From the NCBI GenBank assembly GCA_002101235.1, contig LWTL01000119.1, positions 49,726-113,725 on the forward strand: DNA of 64,000 nucleotides, written 5' to 3'. The translations under genes and the position numbers were made by a program. This DNA comes from Cycloclasticus sp. symbiont of Bathymodiolus heckerae (GTDB taxonomy: Bacteria; Pseudomonadota; Gammaproteobacteria; Methylococcales; Cycloclasticaceae). Below are positions 51,020 through 59,584 of the stretch, in pieces. Below the pieces are notes generated by a model. That model was not told the origin of the DNA, did not search any database, and was given only the letters and a program-made list of their open reading frames with translations. The stretch's first letter is position 1, and the number at the start of each line of letters is the position of its first letter.

Positions 51020-51021
51020 GC

Positions 51022-51447
51022 TTATTTTTCCTGTTGTTTGGTATTCAACCAGCTTTGTAATATCAATTGAGCTGCCAATTCGTCTTGCACTTCCCATAAT
51101 TTATTAGCACTCACTTGCACTTCATCAAATAGCAACTGCTTCGCTTCAAACGTTGTTAGCCCCTCATCAAACAGTTCAACGGGGCAGTGGTAGCGGCCTT
51201 CTAACTGACGAGAGAAGCGAATCATTCTCGGCGTTACTTCATTGTCTTCGCCATTTTCTTTACGAGAGATGCCAACCACCATTTTTGTTGGCTGCCATTC
51301 ATCTATTAGCTTACCAATTTCTTCCCAACCTGTTTTTTGCTTTATCGCACGAACGGTCGTTAGCGCATTTGCTATATTTGTTTCAGTATCGCCAACGGCG
51401 ACACCTATTTTCTTTACCCCGTAGTCAAAGCCTAGGCAAACAGCCAC
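51022..51447 (-). CDS. ruvX: Holliday junction resolvase-like RuvX (YqgF)
   Basis: 141 residues, RNase H-like fold. Motifs CLGFDYGVKKIGVAVGDTET, KMVVGISRKENGEDNE and LFDEGLTTFEAKQLL carry the acidic active-site residues. The family processes the 5' end of 16S rRNA precursor; a resolvase role is also suggested. Its start shares a base with the yqgE stop, and pyrR follows. yqgE-ruvX-pyrR is a conserved gammaproteobacterial order. Confidence 0.93.
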   Translation of the reverse strand: MAVCLGFDYGVKKIGVAVGDTETNIANALTTVRAIKQKTGWEEIGKLIDEWQPTKMVVGISRKENGEDNEVTPRMIRFSRQLEGRYHCPVELFDEGLTTFEAKQLLFDEVQVSANKLWEVQDELAAQLILQSWLNTKQQEK

Positions 51448-52010
51448 TAACAGTGGCCTGCATCTGTACTTATTAAGCTAATATCAACACCTATTCTATG
51501 CCCGGCCAACTCCCAACGCTGTAGCAATGGTTCTTCAAAAATAATGTGTGATTCCGCTTCGCCATGCAGCCATGCATTGCGCTGAATTTCAGCCTCCAGC
51601 TGCCCCGCACCCCAGCCTGCATAACCAAGCGCAACAAGCCATTTTTCTGGCCCCCTATCTTCTGCAATTGCTTCTAAAATGTCTTTCGAACTGGTAAGCG
51701 CGAACTCATCATTCACTTGTAAGGTTGAATCCCAATTGCCAACGGGTGAGTGTAAAACAAACCCTCGCTCAGGCTGCACAGGGCCACCAATAAATAGTGG
51801 CGTCTCTGCCACTTCAAGAGTTGTGGCGGTTATTGATAGCTGATCAAGTATTGCACCCATCTTCATCGTATGCTGCTTATTAATCACTATACCTAACGCC
51901 CCTTCTTCATCGTGCTGACACAAGTATGTTACCGATTTAGAAAAGTCATCGCCTTCCATAGAAGGCATAGCAATTAAAAAGTTGTTTGTTAAATATTTTT
52001 TCGTTTTCAT
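51447..52010 (-). CDS. yqgE: YqgE/AlgH family protein
   Basis: 187 residues. LTNNFLIAMPSMEGDDFSKSVTYLCQHDEEGALGIVINK, PLFIGGPVQPERGFVLHS, and VALGYAGWGAGQLEAEI are signature segments of the YqgE/AlgH family. AlgH was named from Pseudomonas alginate regulation, but the biochemical role is unclear. It overlaps ruvX by one base and lies 19 bases after the tonB gene. Confidence 0.93.
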   Translation of the reverse strand: MKTKKYLTNNFLIAMPSMEGDDFSKSVTYLCQHDEEGALGIVINKQHTMKMGAILDQLSITATTLEVAETPLFIGGPVQPERGFVLHSPVGNWDSTLQVNDEFALTSSKDILEAIAEDRGPEKWLVALGYAGWGAGQLEAEIQRNAWLHGEAESHIIFEEPLLQRWELAGHRIGVDISLISTDAGHC

Positions 52011-52029
52011 ATGTACGTATTAACGGCTC

Positions 52030-52878
52030 TTATCGCGTACGCAACGAGCCTTCGTTTAAAAATTGCCATGTGCGCGTAATAACTAAAATATCCACTTCTT
52101 TTTGAAGATCTATTGGCAATGGCGCAAAGGGTGCAGCAAGTTTAACAATATTGATTGCTGCATCATCAATAATTTTATGTCCGGAGCGACGATTGACGAT
52201 TATTTTTTTTAAATTACCGTCGGCATACAACTCAACGCTCATCACTAATGTACCTGACATTTTTTTACGCCTTACATCGCTAGGGTAATTTAAGTTCCCC
52301 ACGCGCTCTATTTTACGCTGCCAAGCGGCTTCATAACTTGCCGCCTTGTACTTATGCGCATTAATTGAATTGATGTGTAATTTACGGGGCCGGCGTGAGT
52401 AGCTAGTGATCGCCTCACTAATCTCTGCCTGGAGTTTGGCTATTACTTCACTTTGCCGCAACAAATCCGCGGCTGTTAATTCTTTGCTTATTTTAGGTAC
52501 TTTCTTATTGCTCGCCTCAATAGCCACATCTGCTTGTGCTTGCAGCAATACTTTCTGAGCTTGTGCCTTCGCTTCTTGGGTTTTGTTAGACTCTGTCGGC
52601 ACAGACTTTTTCATCGGCTGCGGTGTTGCCTGCTGCTGGCTAATGGCTTTTTCTTCAGCTTCGCCACTGCCCATTTGGTTTTCTTGCGCGAGAAAATCCG
52701 CCTTATCGGGCCGGTCATTATCCGGCATTTGCACTAAAACAATTTCCAGCGCTTTACTTACCGAGTGCGAGATATCTACATCAAAACTTATGCCGAGAAT
52801 AACTAACGCGTGCACAATGCCCGCCATAAACAGCGTTAGGCTTAATTTGTCTCCCGATGAAGTAGTTGCAGAAGCCAC
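52030..52878 (-). CDS. TonB family energy-transducing protein
   Basis: 282 residues with one N-terminal membrane helix (LTLFMAGIVHALVILGISF) and a C-terminal TonB domain (YPSDVRRKKMSGTLVMSVELYADGNLKKIIVNRRSGH, then FAPLP). The linker is Gln/Ala/Lys-rich and probably helical, not the proline-rich spacer of E. coli TonB. There are no exbB or exbD genes nearby. It matches the TonB homologue found between gshB and yqgE in Pseudomonas. Confidence 0.9.
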   Translation of the reverse strand: MASATTSSGDKLSLTLFMAGIVHALVILGISFDVDISHSVSKALEIVLVQMPDNDRPDKADFLAQENQMGSGEAEEKAISQQQATPQPMKKSVPTESNKTQEAKAQAQKVLLQAQADVAIEASNKKVPKISKELTAADLLRQSEVIAKLQAEISEAITSYSRRPRKLHINSINAHKYKAASYEAAWQRKIERVGNLNYPSDVRRKKMSGTLVMSVELYADGNLKKIIVNRRSGHKIIDDAAINIVKLAAPFAPLPIDLQKEVDILVITRTWQFLNEGSLRTR

Positions 52879-52880
52879 TG

Positions 52881-53822
52881 CTACGCTATTTTTTCCTCAA
52901 TACAATCCATTAATAAACCACTTATATTTAAACCGTATAAGTTATCCAGCTCCTGTACACATGTTGGGCTGGTCACGTTAATCTCTGTTACATAATCACC
53001 AATCACATCAAGGCCTACAAACATCAAACCTTTCTCGACTAGTTTTGGACCGATCTGTTCGCAAAGCCAATATTCCCTTTCTGTTAATTCCCTGCCTTCA
53101 CCTTTACCCCCCGCCGCTAAGTTACCGCGCGTTTCACCTTTTGCAGGAATACGCGCCAAACCATAAGGCACTGGTTTGCCATTAATGATTAGGATGCGTT
53201 TATCACCGTGTTTAATTTCCGGTAAGAATCGCTGCACCATCGTCAGTTTTTTACCATAATCTGTCATCGTTTCCAGCACGACACCTAAGTTATGGTCTTG
53301 TTTTTTTAAACGAAAAATAGATGCTCCGCCCATGCCATCAAGCGGCTTTACAATCACATCTTCGTGTTCTGTCAGAAAGTCTCTAATCCGTTGTGTTTGC
53401 GATGTAACCAACGTTGGCGAGCAACATTGTGGAAACCAAGCGGTAAAAAGCTTTTCATTTGCATCGCGCAGGGACTGAGGCTTATTAACCACCAGTACAC
53501 CATCTCGCTCTGCTTGTTCCAGCACATAGGTTGTGTAGATATAGTCCATGTTAAAGGGCGGGTCGACACGCATCAACATCGCATCTATTTCACTTAGCGG
53601 CTGATCAACCGGCTCGCCTAATTCAAACCAACTGCTTTCATCACGCTGCACACGCAAAGGCCGACAAACCGCTTTTGCCGTGCCATTCAGTAGGTACAAG
53701 TCCTGTTGCTCCATATAGAACAACTCCCAACCCCTGCTTTGCGCTTCTAGCAACATAGCAAAAGTGGTATCTTTTTTGATATTGATAGACCCAATAGGAT
53801 CCATTACAACGCCTAAGCGCAT
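52881..53822 (-). CDS. gshB: glutathione synthetase
   Basis: Joins gamma-glutamylcysteine and glycine using ATP. 313 residues: MRLGVVMDPIGSINIKKDTT, LMRVDPPFNMDYIYTTYVLE, the ATP-grasp segments VIVKPLDGMGGASIFRL and KRILIINGKPVPYGLARIPA, and the end VGLDVIGDYVTEINVTSPT. The tonB gene follows after two bases. It is the first gene of the run gshB-tonB-yqgE-ruvX-pyr, and the preceding gene lies only 26 bases upstream. Confidence 0.96.
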   Translation of the reverse strand: MRLGVVMDPIGSINIKKDTTFAMLLEAQSRGWELFYMEQQDLYLLNGTAKAVCRPLRVQRDESSWFELGEPVDQPLSEIDAMLMRVDPPFNMDYIYTTYVLEQAERDGVLVVNKPQSLRDANEKLFTAWFPQCCSPTLVTSQTQRIRDFLTEHEDVIVKPLDGMGGASIFRLKKQDHNLGVVLETMTDYGKKLTMVQRFLPEIKHGDKRILIINGKPVPYGLARIPAKGETRGNLAAGGKGEGRELTEREYWLCEQIGPKLVEKGLMFVGLDVIGDYVTEINVTSPTCVQELDNLYGLNISGLLMDCIEEKIA

Positions 53823-53848
53823 AGTTGCTCCAAGATTACGTATTAAGT

Positions 53849-54466
53849 TTATTGATATGTTTCATTGTATATATCGGATAGTTTTCGTCCATTAAAAAGC
53901 CAAAATGGGGATGGCTGTAATGGTCGATCCGTTCCAAGAAGCTTTTTAGTTAGCGCAGTCAAGGAGCAATCTTCCCCATTATGCCTCACTCTACGGCCAT
54001 TAATAATCGTGCAGCTCTCATCACTTTGGGTGAATTTCAGCACAGAGCCTTCGGAAATACCCATTTCGAAAAAATTTTGGGTTGGACGACGAGCTTTTAA
54101 TTTATCAGCTCCTGCTTTTGCATCTACATCTACCTTCTTTGCTTCAGCCTGAAGTGCAGGAGTAACGTCCTCAACAACCATTAGTTCAAGCAACGCTATT
54201 GCTTGCTCAGGCTCTATTTCAAAAAATTCCCGTTTAGGATTCAACCGATATGGCCCAAAAGCCAAATGAAAAGCTTTCTCAACTTTTGACTCATCCAAAA
54301 CACGCCCAGCAAATGCGCATTCAAACGGTACAGGAACACCCGTTGAATAAAGCTCGCTTAACCTTGCGTCGACAGAACCACGAGATGTTTTACCAATTTT
54401 CACTATTCCTGGCATCGCTGGATTAGTTAAAACATAAACTATTCCTACACTCCCCTCATCTTCCAT
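53849..54466 (-). CDS. GIY-YIG nuclease (T5orf172-like) with C-terminal RAMA-like domain
   Basis: 205 residues. The N-terminal part is a T5orf172/Mug113-type GIY-YIG domain: GIVYVLTNPAMPGIVKIGKTSRGSVDARLSELYSTGVPVPF and KVEKAFHLAFGPYRLNPKREFFEI, with a catalytic Glu candidate near residue 83. A charged linker joins it to a C-terminal domain of about 70 residues (GSVLKFTQSDESCTIINGRRVRHNGEDCSLTALTKKLLG, then FWLFNGRKLSDIY) that resembles RAMA domains found in restriction and modification proteins. The role is unknown: DNA repair, defence or mobile-element origin are all possible. Confidence 0.72.
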   Translation of the reverse strand: MEDEGSVGIVYVLTNPAMPGIVKIGKTSRGSVDARLSELYSTGVPVPFECAFAGRVLDESKVEKAFHLAFGPYRLNPKREFFEIEPEQAIALLELMVVEDVTPALQAEAKKVDVDAKAGADKLKARRPTQNFFEMGISEGSVLKFTQSDESCTIINGRRVRHNGEDCSLTALTKKLLGTDRPLQPSPFWLFNGRKLSDIYNETYQ

Positions 54467-54814
54467 ATTTTTCTTTTCAAGCCTGTTTTTTGAATTATTA
54501 TTTAAACATAATTAGACAGTCCTTCCATGTGTTTCGCCTTAGAAACGAATGACTCCTTTGCCAATAGCAATACGCCGAAACCCCTTTATCGCGTTTAGTA
54601 ATAAATTGTTTTTCGGATAAGTGAGCGCGTTGTCTGAGCATAGCGAGTTTAGCGCTCACCCGAAAAGTAATTTATTACTGCGATTAGGGCGCCTTTTCTT
54701 TGGTTCGTTTTTAGTCAAATTGCAGATGTTCTTTATCTGCATAAAGAGACTTATGCCTTCGGACTTTTGGCCGCGCAAAAGAAATGAACGCCCTCGCGGC
54801 AGCGAAAACAAAAC
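54467..54814. other. 348-base gene-free stretch with palindromic elements
   Basis: No convincing gene. It holds the large inverted repeat at 54597-54679 and a perfect 7-bp hairpin (TGCAGAT/ATCTGCA, 54721-54741). The remainder (TTTTCTTTGGTTCGTTTT, and GCAAAAGAAATGAACGCCC) resembles intergenic repeats common in proteobacterial genomes. It presumably also holds the promoter of the GIY-YIG gene and the terminator of the rsmE operon. Confidence 0.5.
54597..54679. repeat. imperfect ~30-bp inverted repeat, likely repetitive intergenic element
   Basis: The left arm (AGTAATAAATT...TTTTCGG...GTGAGCGC) and the right arm (GCGCTCAC..CCGAAAA..AATTTATTACT) are near-perfect reverse complements around a ~20-base loop. 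The loop contains GTCTGAGCATAGCGAG. It can form a long hairpin and looks like a genome-wide repeat; copy number cannot be seen in this window. Confidence 0.65.
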
Positions 54815-55546
54815 CTACCCCATATCACCCCATAACACCTGCATTGCCGCTATTGATGCAATTGCTGCTGTTTCATTACGTACAATTCGCGGACCAAAGC
54901 CAAGCGCACTAAAGCCTGCTTCTTGCGCATCAATCACTTCTTGTTCTGAAAAACCACCTTCCGGACCGATCAGTACGGATACGTCCCCATCTGGCTTTGA
55001 ATGCGTTTTCAAGGTGCCCGCTTTACCTGGCTCAAAAATAATACGGCTTGCCGGCAAGTCACTCGTCAACCAATCCGCAAGGTTTAAAGTGACATTTAAT
55101 TTCGGCGGCACGTTACGCCCACATTGCTCACACGCTCTATAAACAATACTTTGCCAATGTTGATGACGCTGCAATCGCCGCTCTTCCGTTAACTTAACAA
55201 TGCAGTGTTGCGTAATAACAGGCGTTATCACGGTCACACCAAGCTCTGTCGCCTTTTGAATAGCCACATCTATACGTTCGCCACGTGACACACTTAAACC
55301 TAGCTCAATCGCTAAAGGTGACTCTACATTTACATCACGCCACTCATCTATGTGAAGACTGACCACTTTGCGGCTAACTTCTTCTACCGTTGCAGCGTAC
55401 TCACCACCGCGACCATTAAAAACCGTAAGCTGAAAGCCTTTTTTTAGGCGTAATACATTACGTAAATAATGTGCAGCGTTTGCTTCTAACGTAACGACCG
55501 TGCTTTGTGATAAGTCTTGCTCAATAAATAAGCGGGATATTCGCAT
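54815..55546 (-). CDS. rsmE: 16S rRNA m3U1498 methyltransferase RsmE
   Basis: SPOUT-class methyltransferase of 243 residues. MRISRLFIEQDLSQSTVVTLEANAAHYLRNVLRLKKG is the PUA-like start; SVSRGERIDVAIQKATELGVTVITPVIT and LIGPEGGFSEQEVIDAQEAG with FGPRIVRNETAAI form the SAM knot. It starts two bases after ycgL. The location at the end of a SAM-cycle operon fits a SAM-using enzyme, though this may be chance. Confidence 0.95.
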   Translation of the reverse strand: MRISRLFIEQDLSQSTVVTLEANAAHYLRNVLRLKKGFQLTVFNGRGGEYAATVEEVSRKVVSLHIDEWRDVNVESPLAIELGLSVSRGERIDVAIQKATELGVTVITPVITQHCIVKLTEERRLQRHQHWQSIVYRACEQCGRNVPPKLNVTLNLADWLTSDLPASRIIFEPGKAGTLKTHSKPDGDVSVLIGPEGGFSEQEVIDAQEAGFSALGFGPRIVRNETAAIASIAAMQVLWGDMG

Positions 55547-55548
55547 AT

Positions 55549-55845
55549 CTAACCGTGCAGACTATCCGGCAAAGTAATCGTATCAATCGGAGCCTCTACC
55601 TTTGGCGGCATTTGTAAATGGAAACCTTGTGTTCGCAAGTTTTCCATTACTATAAAAACATCTGCTCGCGCTAATGGGCGCTTTGCGGATAACGTCAAAT
55701 CAAACACATGCTCTGGAACAGGGAATTGCCTCATCACTTCCGGCGGCACGTCTTCAAACTCATCTTGCTCTTTAACGTAAAGGTATAAGCCGTCGCGCTT
55801 TTTGGTTTTATAAATAGCGCAGGCTACTTCTTGCTGTTCGCTCAT
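55549..55845 (-). CDS. ycgL: YcgL domain protein
   Basis: 98 residues matching the YcgL family: CAIYKTKKRDGLYLYVKEQDEFEDVPPEVMRQFPVPEHVFDL and GFHLQMPPKVE. It is short, cytoplasmic and of unknown function. It overlaps metF by four bases and is followed after two bases by rsmE, so it is expressed from the metK operon. Confidence 0.9.
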   Translation of the reverse strand: MSEQQEVACAIYKTKKRDGLYLYVKEQDEFEDVPPEVMRQFPVPEHVFDLTLSAKRPLARADVFIVMENLRTQGFHLQMPPKVEAPIDTITLPDSLHG

Positions 55846-56690
55846 GCGTTTTCAACCCCTAAATTTCGACAGATGGCTAAACTGGCTTCAGCCTGATTCA
55901 TGCTGTAAAAATGCAAGCCTGGGCAACCATAATCCAATAACGATTGGCACAACTCACTAACCACATCAGTACCAAATGCTTTAATAGACTCGCGGTCATC
56001 CCCAAAGCCTTCTAGGCGTTTTGCAATCCAACGAGGGATTTCTGCACCACACATATCAGAGAACCGTGCTAACTGTGAATAGTTGGTTATTGGCATAACT
56101 CCCGGCACAATCGGCACAGTTAAGCCCATTTTGTCGCAATCTTCTACAAAACGAATGTACGCTTCAAAGTTAAAAAAGTATTGCGTAATGGCGCTGTTTG
56201 CACCCGCTTCTACTTTTTGTTTGAAGTTAGCCATGTCCGTTTGCGCGTTCTTTGCCTGCGGATGAATTTCTGGATACGCCGCCACTTCTATATGAAAGTA
56301 GTCTCCAGTTTCTTCACGAATAAAGCCAACAAGTTCATTCGCATAACGAAACTCACCAATATCTAACGTGCCAGAAGGGATATCTCCACGTAAAGCAACA
56401 ATGCGGTCAATGCCTTCTTGCTTATAGTTCGCCAACATTTCACGAATATTTTCTTTGGTGGAGCCCACGCAAGACAAATGAGGCGCTGCCGAGAAACCCT
56501 GCTTTTTTAAATCCAAAACAGTGTTAATCGTGCCTTGCTGCGTACTGCCGCCAGCACCAAAGGTAACGGAGAAATACGCTGGGGAAATTTTCCCCAGCGT
56601 TTGACTAACCTTTAATAGCTTTTCGCGACCTTCTTCCGTTTTAGGTGGAAAAAACTCAAAGCTTATTGGTTGATGCGGTTCTAATGCCAT
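55842..56690 (-). CDS. metF: methylenetetrahydrofolate reductase
   Basis: Reduces methylene-THF to methyl-THF with NADH and FAD, the methyl source for methionine. 282 residues, the bacterial form without the regulatory domain. ISFEFFPPKTEEGREKL with its catalytic Glu, SVTFGAGGSTQQGT, RIVALRGDIPSG and PGVMPITNYSQLARFSDMCGAEIP are diagnostic. Third gene of the riboswitch-controlled operon; starts three bases after ahcY. Confidence 0.96.
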   Translation of the reverse strand: MALEPHQPISFEFFPPKTEEGREKLLKVSQTLGKISPAYFSVTFGAGGSTQQGTINTVLDLKKQGFSAAPHLSCVGSTKENIREMLANYKQEGIDRIVALRGDIPSGTLDIGEFRYANELVGFIREETGDYFHIEVAAYPEIHPQAKNAQTDMANFKQKVEAGANSAITQYFFNFEAYIRFVEDCDKMGLTVPIVPGVMPITNYSQLARFSDMCGAEIPRWIAKRLEGFGDDRESIKAFGTDVVSELCQSLLDYGCPGLHFYSMNQAEASLAICRNLGVENA

Positions 56691-56693
56691 AGT

Positions 56694-58097
56694 TTAGTAG
56701 CGGTAATGGTTTGGTTTATAAGGACCATCAACAGGGACATTAATATAGTCAGCCTGCTCTTTTGATAACTCGGTTAAGTTTGCGCCAATTTTTTCTAGGT
56801 GCAAACGCGCTACTTTTTCATCCAATGTTTTTGGCAGTACATACACTTCATTTTTATATGCATCACCGTTGCTAAAGAACTCCATTTGAGCCATGACTTG
56901 GTTAGTGAACGATGCTGACATGACAAAACTTGGATGGCCGGTTGCACAACCTAAATTCACTAAGCGACCTTTGGCCAATAATGTAATACGCTTACCATCA
57001 GGGAATATGATGTGGTCCACTTGTGGCTTAATTTCTTCCCATTCGTATTGCTCAAGCGATGCAATATCAATTTCTGAATCGAAATGACCAATATTACACA
57101 CAATGGCTTCGTTCTTCATAGCGACCATATGATCGTGATTAATAACACCTAAGTTGCCGGTTGTTGTAACAAAAATATCGCCTTGGTTTGCCACTTCGTC
57201 CATACGAACAACACGGTAACCTTCCATTGCTGCTTGAAGCGCACAAATAGGATCAACCTCTGTTACCCATACCGTTGCGCCCATGCCTTTAAACGCTTGC
57301 GCACAGCCTTTACCCACATCGCCATATCCAATAACGATGGCAATTTTGCCCGCAATCATCACGTCTGTTGCACGCTTAATACCGTCTAATAAAGACTCAC
57401 GGCAACCGTACAAGTTATCAAATTTACTTTTTGTAACCGAATCGTTCACATTCATCGCTGGGAACAATAGTTCGCCTGCTTCTTGCATTTGGTATAAACG
57501 GTGTACGCCTGTTGTTGTTTCTTCTGTTACACCTTTTACGCTAGCTGCCATATCTTGCCATCTAGTTGGTGCAATAGGTAAATTGCGGCTCAATACTTCA
57601 AGAATAGCTACCCATTCTTCGTTGTCGCCTTCTTTTGCAGCAGGCACTGCGCCTGCTTTTTCAAACTCTACACCTTTGTGAAGCAATAACGTTGCATCGC
57701 CGCCATCATCTAAAATCATGTTGGCTTCTTGGCCTTCTGGCCATGTCATCATTTTCTCGGTACACCACCAATATTCTTCAATGGTTTCGCCTTTCCACGC
57801 AAATACAGGCACCCCCAAATCGGCAATTGCTGCTGCTGCATGGTCTTGCGTTGAATAAATATTACAAGAACACCAACGAACTTCTGCGCCCAAAGCCACC
57901 AATGTTTTAATTAACACGGCTGTTTGAATCGTCATATGTAAACTACCGGCAACACGCGCACCTGTTAACGGCTTGCTTTCGCCAAACTCTTCAATTAACG
58001 CCATAAGACCTGGCATTTCGTTTTCTGCAATCGCTATTTCTTTATGTCCCCATTGCGCTAATGAAATATCAGCAACTTTATAATCTGTAAAACTCAT
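56694..58097 (-). CDS. ahcY: adenosylhomocysteinase (SAH hydrolase)
   Basis: Hydrolyses S-adenosylhomocysteine to adenosine and homocysteine, removing the inhibitor made by all SAM methylations. 467 residues, the bacterial form with a ~40-residue insertion. [19 protein letters not shown] and [14 protein letters not shown] (NAD motif), [11 protein letters not shown], and the C-terminal KPNHYRY tail are diagnostic. It starts 18 bases after metK and shares its upstream SAH riboswitch. Confidence 0.97.
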   Translation of the reverse strand: MSFTDYKVADISLAQWGHKEIAIAENEMPGLMALIEEFGESKPLTGARVAGSLHMTIQTAVLIKTLVALGAEVRWCSCNIYSTQDHAAAAIADLGVPVFAWKGETIEEYWWCTEKMMTWPEGQEANMILDDGGDATLLLHKGVEFEKAGAVPAAKEGDNEEWVAILEVLSRNLPIAPTRWQDMAASVKGVTEETTTGVHRLYQMQEAGELLFPAMNVNDSVTKSKFDNLYGCRESLLDGIKRATDVMIAGKIAIVIGYGDVGKGCAQAFKGMGATVWVTEVDPICALQAAMEGYRVVRMDEVANQGDIFVTTTGNLGVINHDHMVAMKNEAIVCNIGHFDSEIDIASLEQYEWEEIKPQVDHIIFPDGKRITLLAKGRLVNLGCATGHPSFVMSASFTNQVMAQMEFFSNGDAYKNEVYVLPKTLDEKVARLHLEKIGANLTELSKEQADYINVPVDGPYKPNHYRY

Positions 58098-58115
58098 GTT
58101 TTATTCTCCTGAAAT

Positions 58116-59282
58116 TTAAAGGCCAGCCGCGTCTCGTAACACGTCTGCTTTGTCTGTTCTTTCCCATGTAAAGTCTGGCAGTTCACGACCAAAGTGTCCG
58201 TAAGCTGCTGTTTGTTGATAGATGGGACGTAGTAAATCTAGTTCGGCAATCAACGCTTTAGGGCGAAGATCAAAGTGCTCTTGTACCAGTTTAGCAATAA
58301 GATCGTTCTCTATTGCACCTGTACCAAATGTTTCCACGCTAATAGAGGTAGGCTTAGCCACGCCAATAGCATAAGAAACTTGTATTTCGCAACGTGTTGC
58401 CAAGCCGGCGGCAACAATGTTTTTAGCAACATATCGGCACATGTACGCAGCAGATCTATCCACTTTGCTGGGATCTTTTCCTGAGAACGCACCGCCACCA
58501 TGTCTCGCCATGCCGCCATATGTATCAACAATAATCTTACGGCCTGTTAGGCCGCAATCGCCCACCGGGCCACCAATAATAAATTGGCCTGTTGGATTAA
58601 TATGAATATTTTCTGATTTACAGCCATCAAACCATTCTGCTGGTAAAACGGGCTTGATAATTTCCTCAATCACCGCTTCTCTTAGCGTTGCCTCATTAAT
58701 ATCAGGCGAGTGCTGAGTTGATAGAACCACCGCTTCAACTGCAACAGGCTTATCATTTTCATAGCGCAATGTTAACTGGCTTTTAGCATCAGGACGCAAC
58801 CAAGGCAACGTGCCATTTTTACGCAATTTTGCTTGTCGCTCAACTAACAAATGAGAGTATGTAACAGGAGCAGGCATCAGCACGTCAGTTTCATCACACG
58901 CATAACCAAACATTAAACCTTGATCACCAGCGCCTTGCTCATGGTCTTCGCTGTCATCAACACCCATTGAAATATCATTTGACTGTTTGCCAATCGCATT
59001 CAGCACAGCACAGCTTTGCCAATCAAAGCCAAGCTCTGGCTTATCGTAACCAATTTCTTTTACGACATTACGCACTAACTCTTCCGTATCAACCCATGCA
59101 TTAGTCGTTACTTCACCCGCTAAAATAACCATGCCGGTTTTAACCATTGTTTCAACAGCTACACGGGATGAGGAGTCTTGCTTCAACAAAGCATCTAACA
59201 TCGCGTCAGAAATCTGATCGGCGATTTTATCTGGGTGTCCTTCAGACACCGATTCAGATGTGAAAATAAAATTATTGCTCAT
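58116..59282 (-). CDS. metK: S-adenosylmethionine synthetase
   Basis: Makes SAM from methionine and ATP. 388 residues. [41 protein letters not shown] and the phosphate loop [19 protein letters not shown] are intact. It is the first gene of metK-ahcY-metF-ycgL-rsmE. GGAGCAAATTTATT precedes the ATG. Expression is expected to rise with SAH through the riboswitch in its 5' leader (59404-59486). Confidence 0.97.
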   Translation of the reverse strand: MSNNFIFTSESVSEGHPDKIADQISDAMLDALLKQDSSSRVAVETMVKTGMVILAGEVTTNAWVDTEELVRNVVKEIGYDKPELGFDWQSCAVLNAIGKQSNDISMGVDDSEDHEQGAGDQGLMFGYACDETDVLMPAPVTYSHLLVERQAKLRKNGTLPWLRPDAKSQLTLRYENDKPVAVEAVVLSTQHSPDINEATLREAVIEEIIKPVLPAEWFDGCKSENIHINPTGQFIIGGPVGDCGLTGRKIIVDTYGGMARHGGGAFSGKDPSKVDRSAAYMCRYVAKNIVAAGLATRCEIQVSYAIGVAKPTSISVETFGTGAIENDLIAKLVQEHFDLRPKALIAELDLLRPIYQQTAAYGHFGRELPDFTWERTDKADVLRDAAGL

Positions 59283-59379
59283 AATAAATTTGCTCCATTT
59301 ATATAAATAGAAACAAAATATAGGATGATGCTTTTTACCTAGAAAAGGTAGAAGGTGACGAAAGTCACTCTATGCACAA

Positions 59380-59412
59380 CGTCCATTATTTCAGTTTCCT
59401 TAATAATGAACG
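59380..59412 (-). promoter_or_regulatory. alternative hairpin competing with the SAH aptamer
   Basis: CGTTCATTATT (59402-59412) can pair with AATAATGGACG (59380-59390) over 11 bp with one G-U pair. The first arm shares GCGTTC with the P4 pseudoknot, so the two structures exclude each other. Likely the expression platform. No U run follows, so control may be at translation or by Rho. Confidence 0.6.
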
Positions 59413-59486
59413 CCGTTAATTGTCATGAAATGACCATTCTTGAATAAGCCTAACAGGGGCAACCCGGCGCAGCGTTCCTTATTCAA
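59404..59486 (-). promoter_or_regulatory. S-adenosylhomocysteine (SAH) riboswitch
   Basis: On the minus strand the leader contains the SAH aptamer pattern. P1: GAATAAG (59478-59484) pairs perfectly with CTTATTC (59442-59448). The core GGAACGCTGCGCCGGG follows P1, matching the family's GGRGCGYUGCR, and GTTAGGCTTATTC matches YCAGGCUCG. P4 pseudoknot: GAACGC (59472-59477) pairs with GCGTTC (59408-59413) within AACGGCGTTC. A small P3-like hairpin (GTCAT/ATGAC) lies between. The genes downstream, metK-ahcY-metF, are the known targets of this riboswitch class, which turns expression on when SAH accumulates. Confidence 0.88.
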
Positions 59487-59494
59487 GTGTTTGC

Positions 59495-59522
59495 ATTTTA
59501 GACCATGTCGTTGAAAAATCAA
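59495..59522 (-). promoter_or_regulatory. sigma70 promoter of the metK operon
   Basis: On the minus strand, TTGATT (59517-59522) and TAAAAT (59495-59500) are separated by 16 bases. Transcription should start near 59488, placing P1 of the riboswitch at the very 5' end of the RNA. Confidence 0.7.
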
Positions 59523-59584
59523 GCTGGTCTTCTCTTTTATAACGCCCTTCCTCTAAGAACTGCCTTCTCCGCTAATGATTAACT

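Noticed and set aside
54621..55142. Plus-strand ORF of 173 codons
   Set aside because: It runs antisense through rsmE and a palindromic repeat, and its translation shows no domain. rsmE is clearly the real gene.
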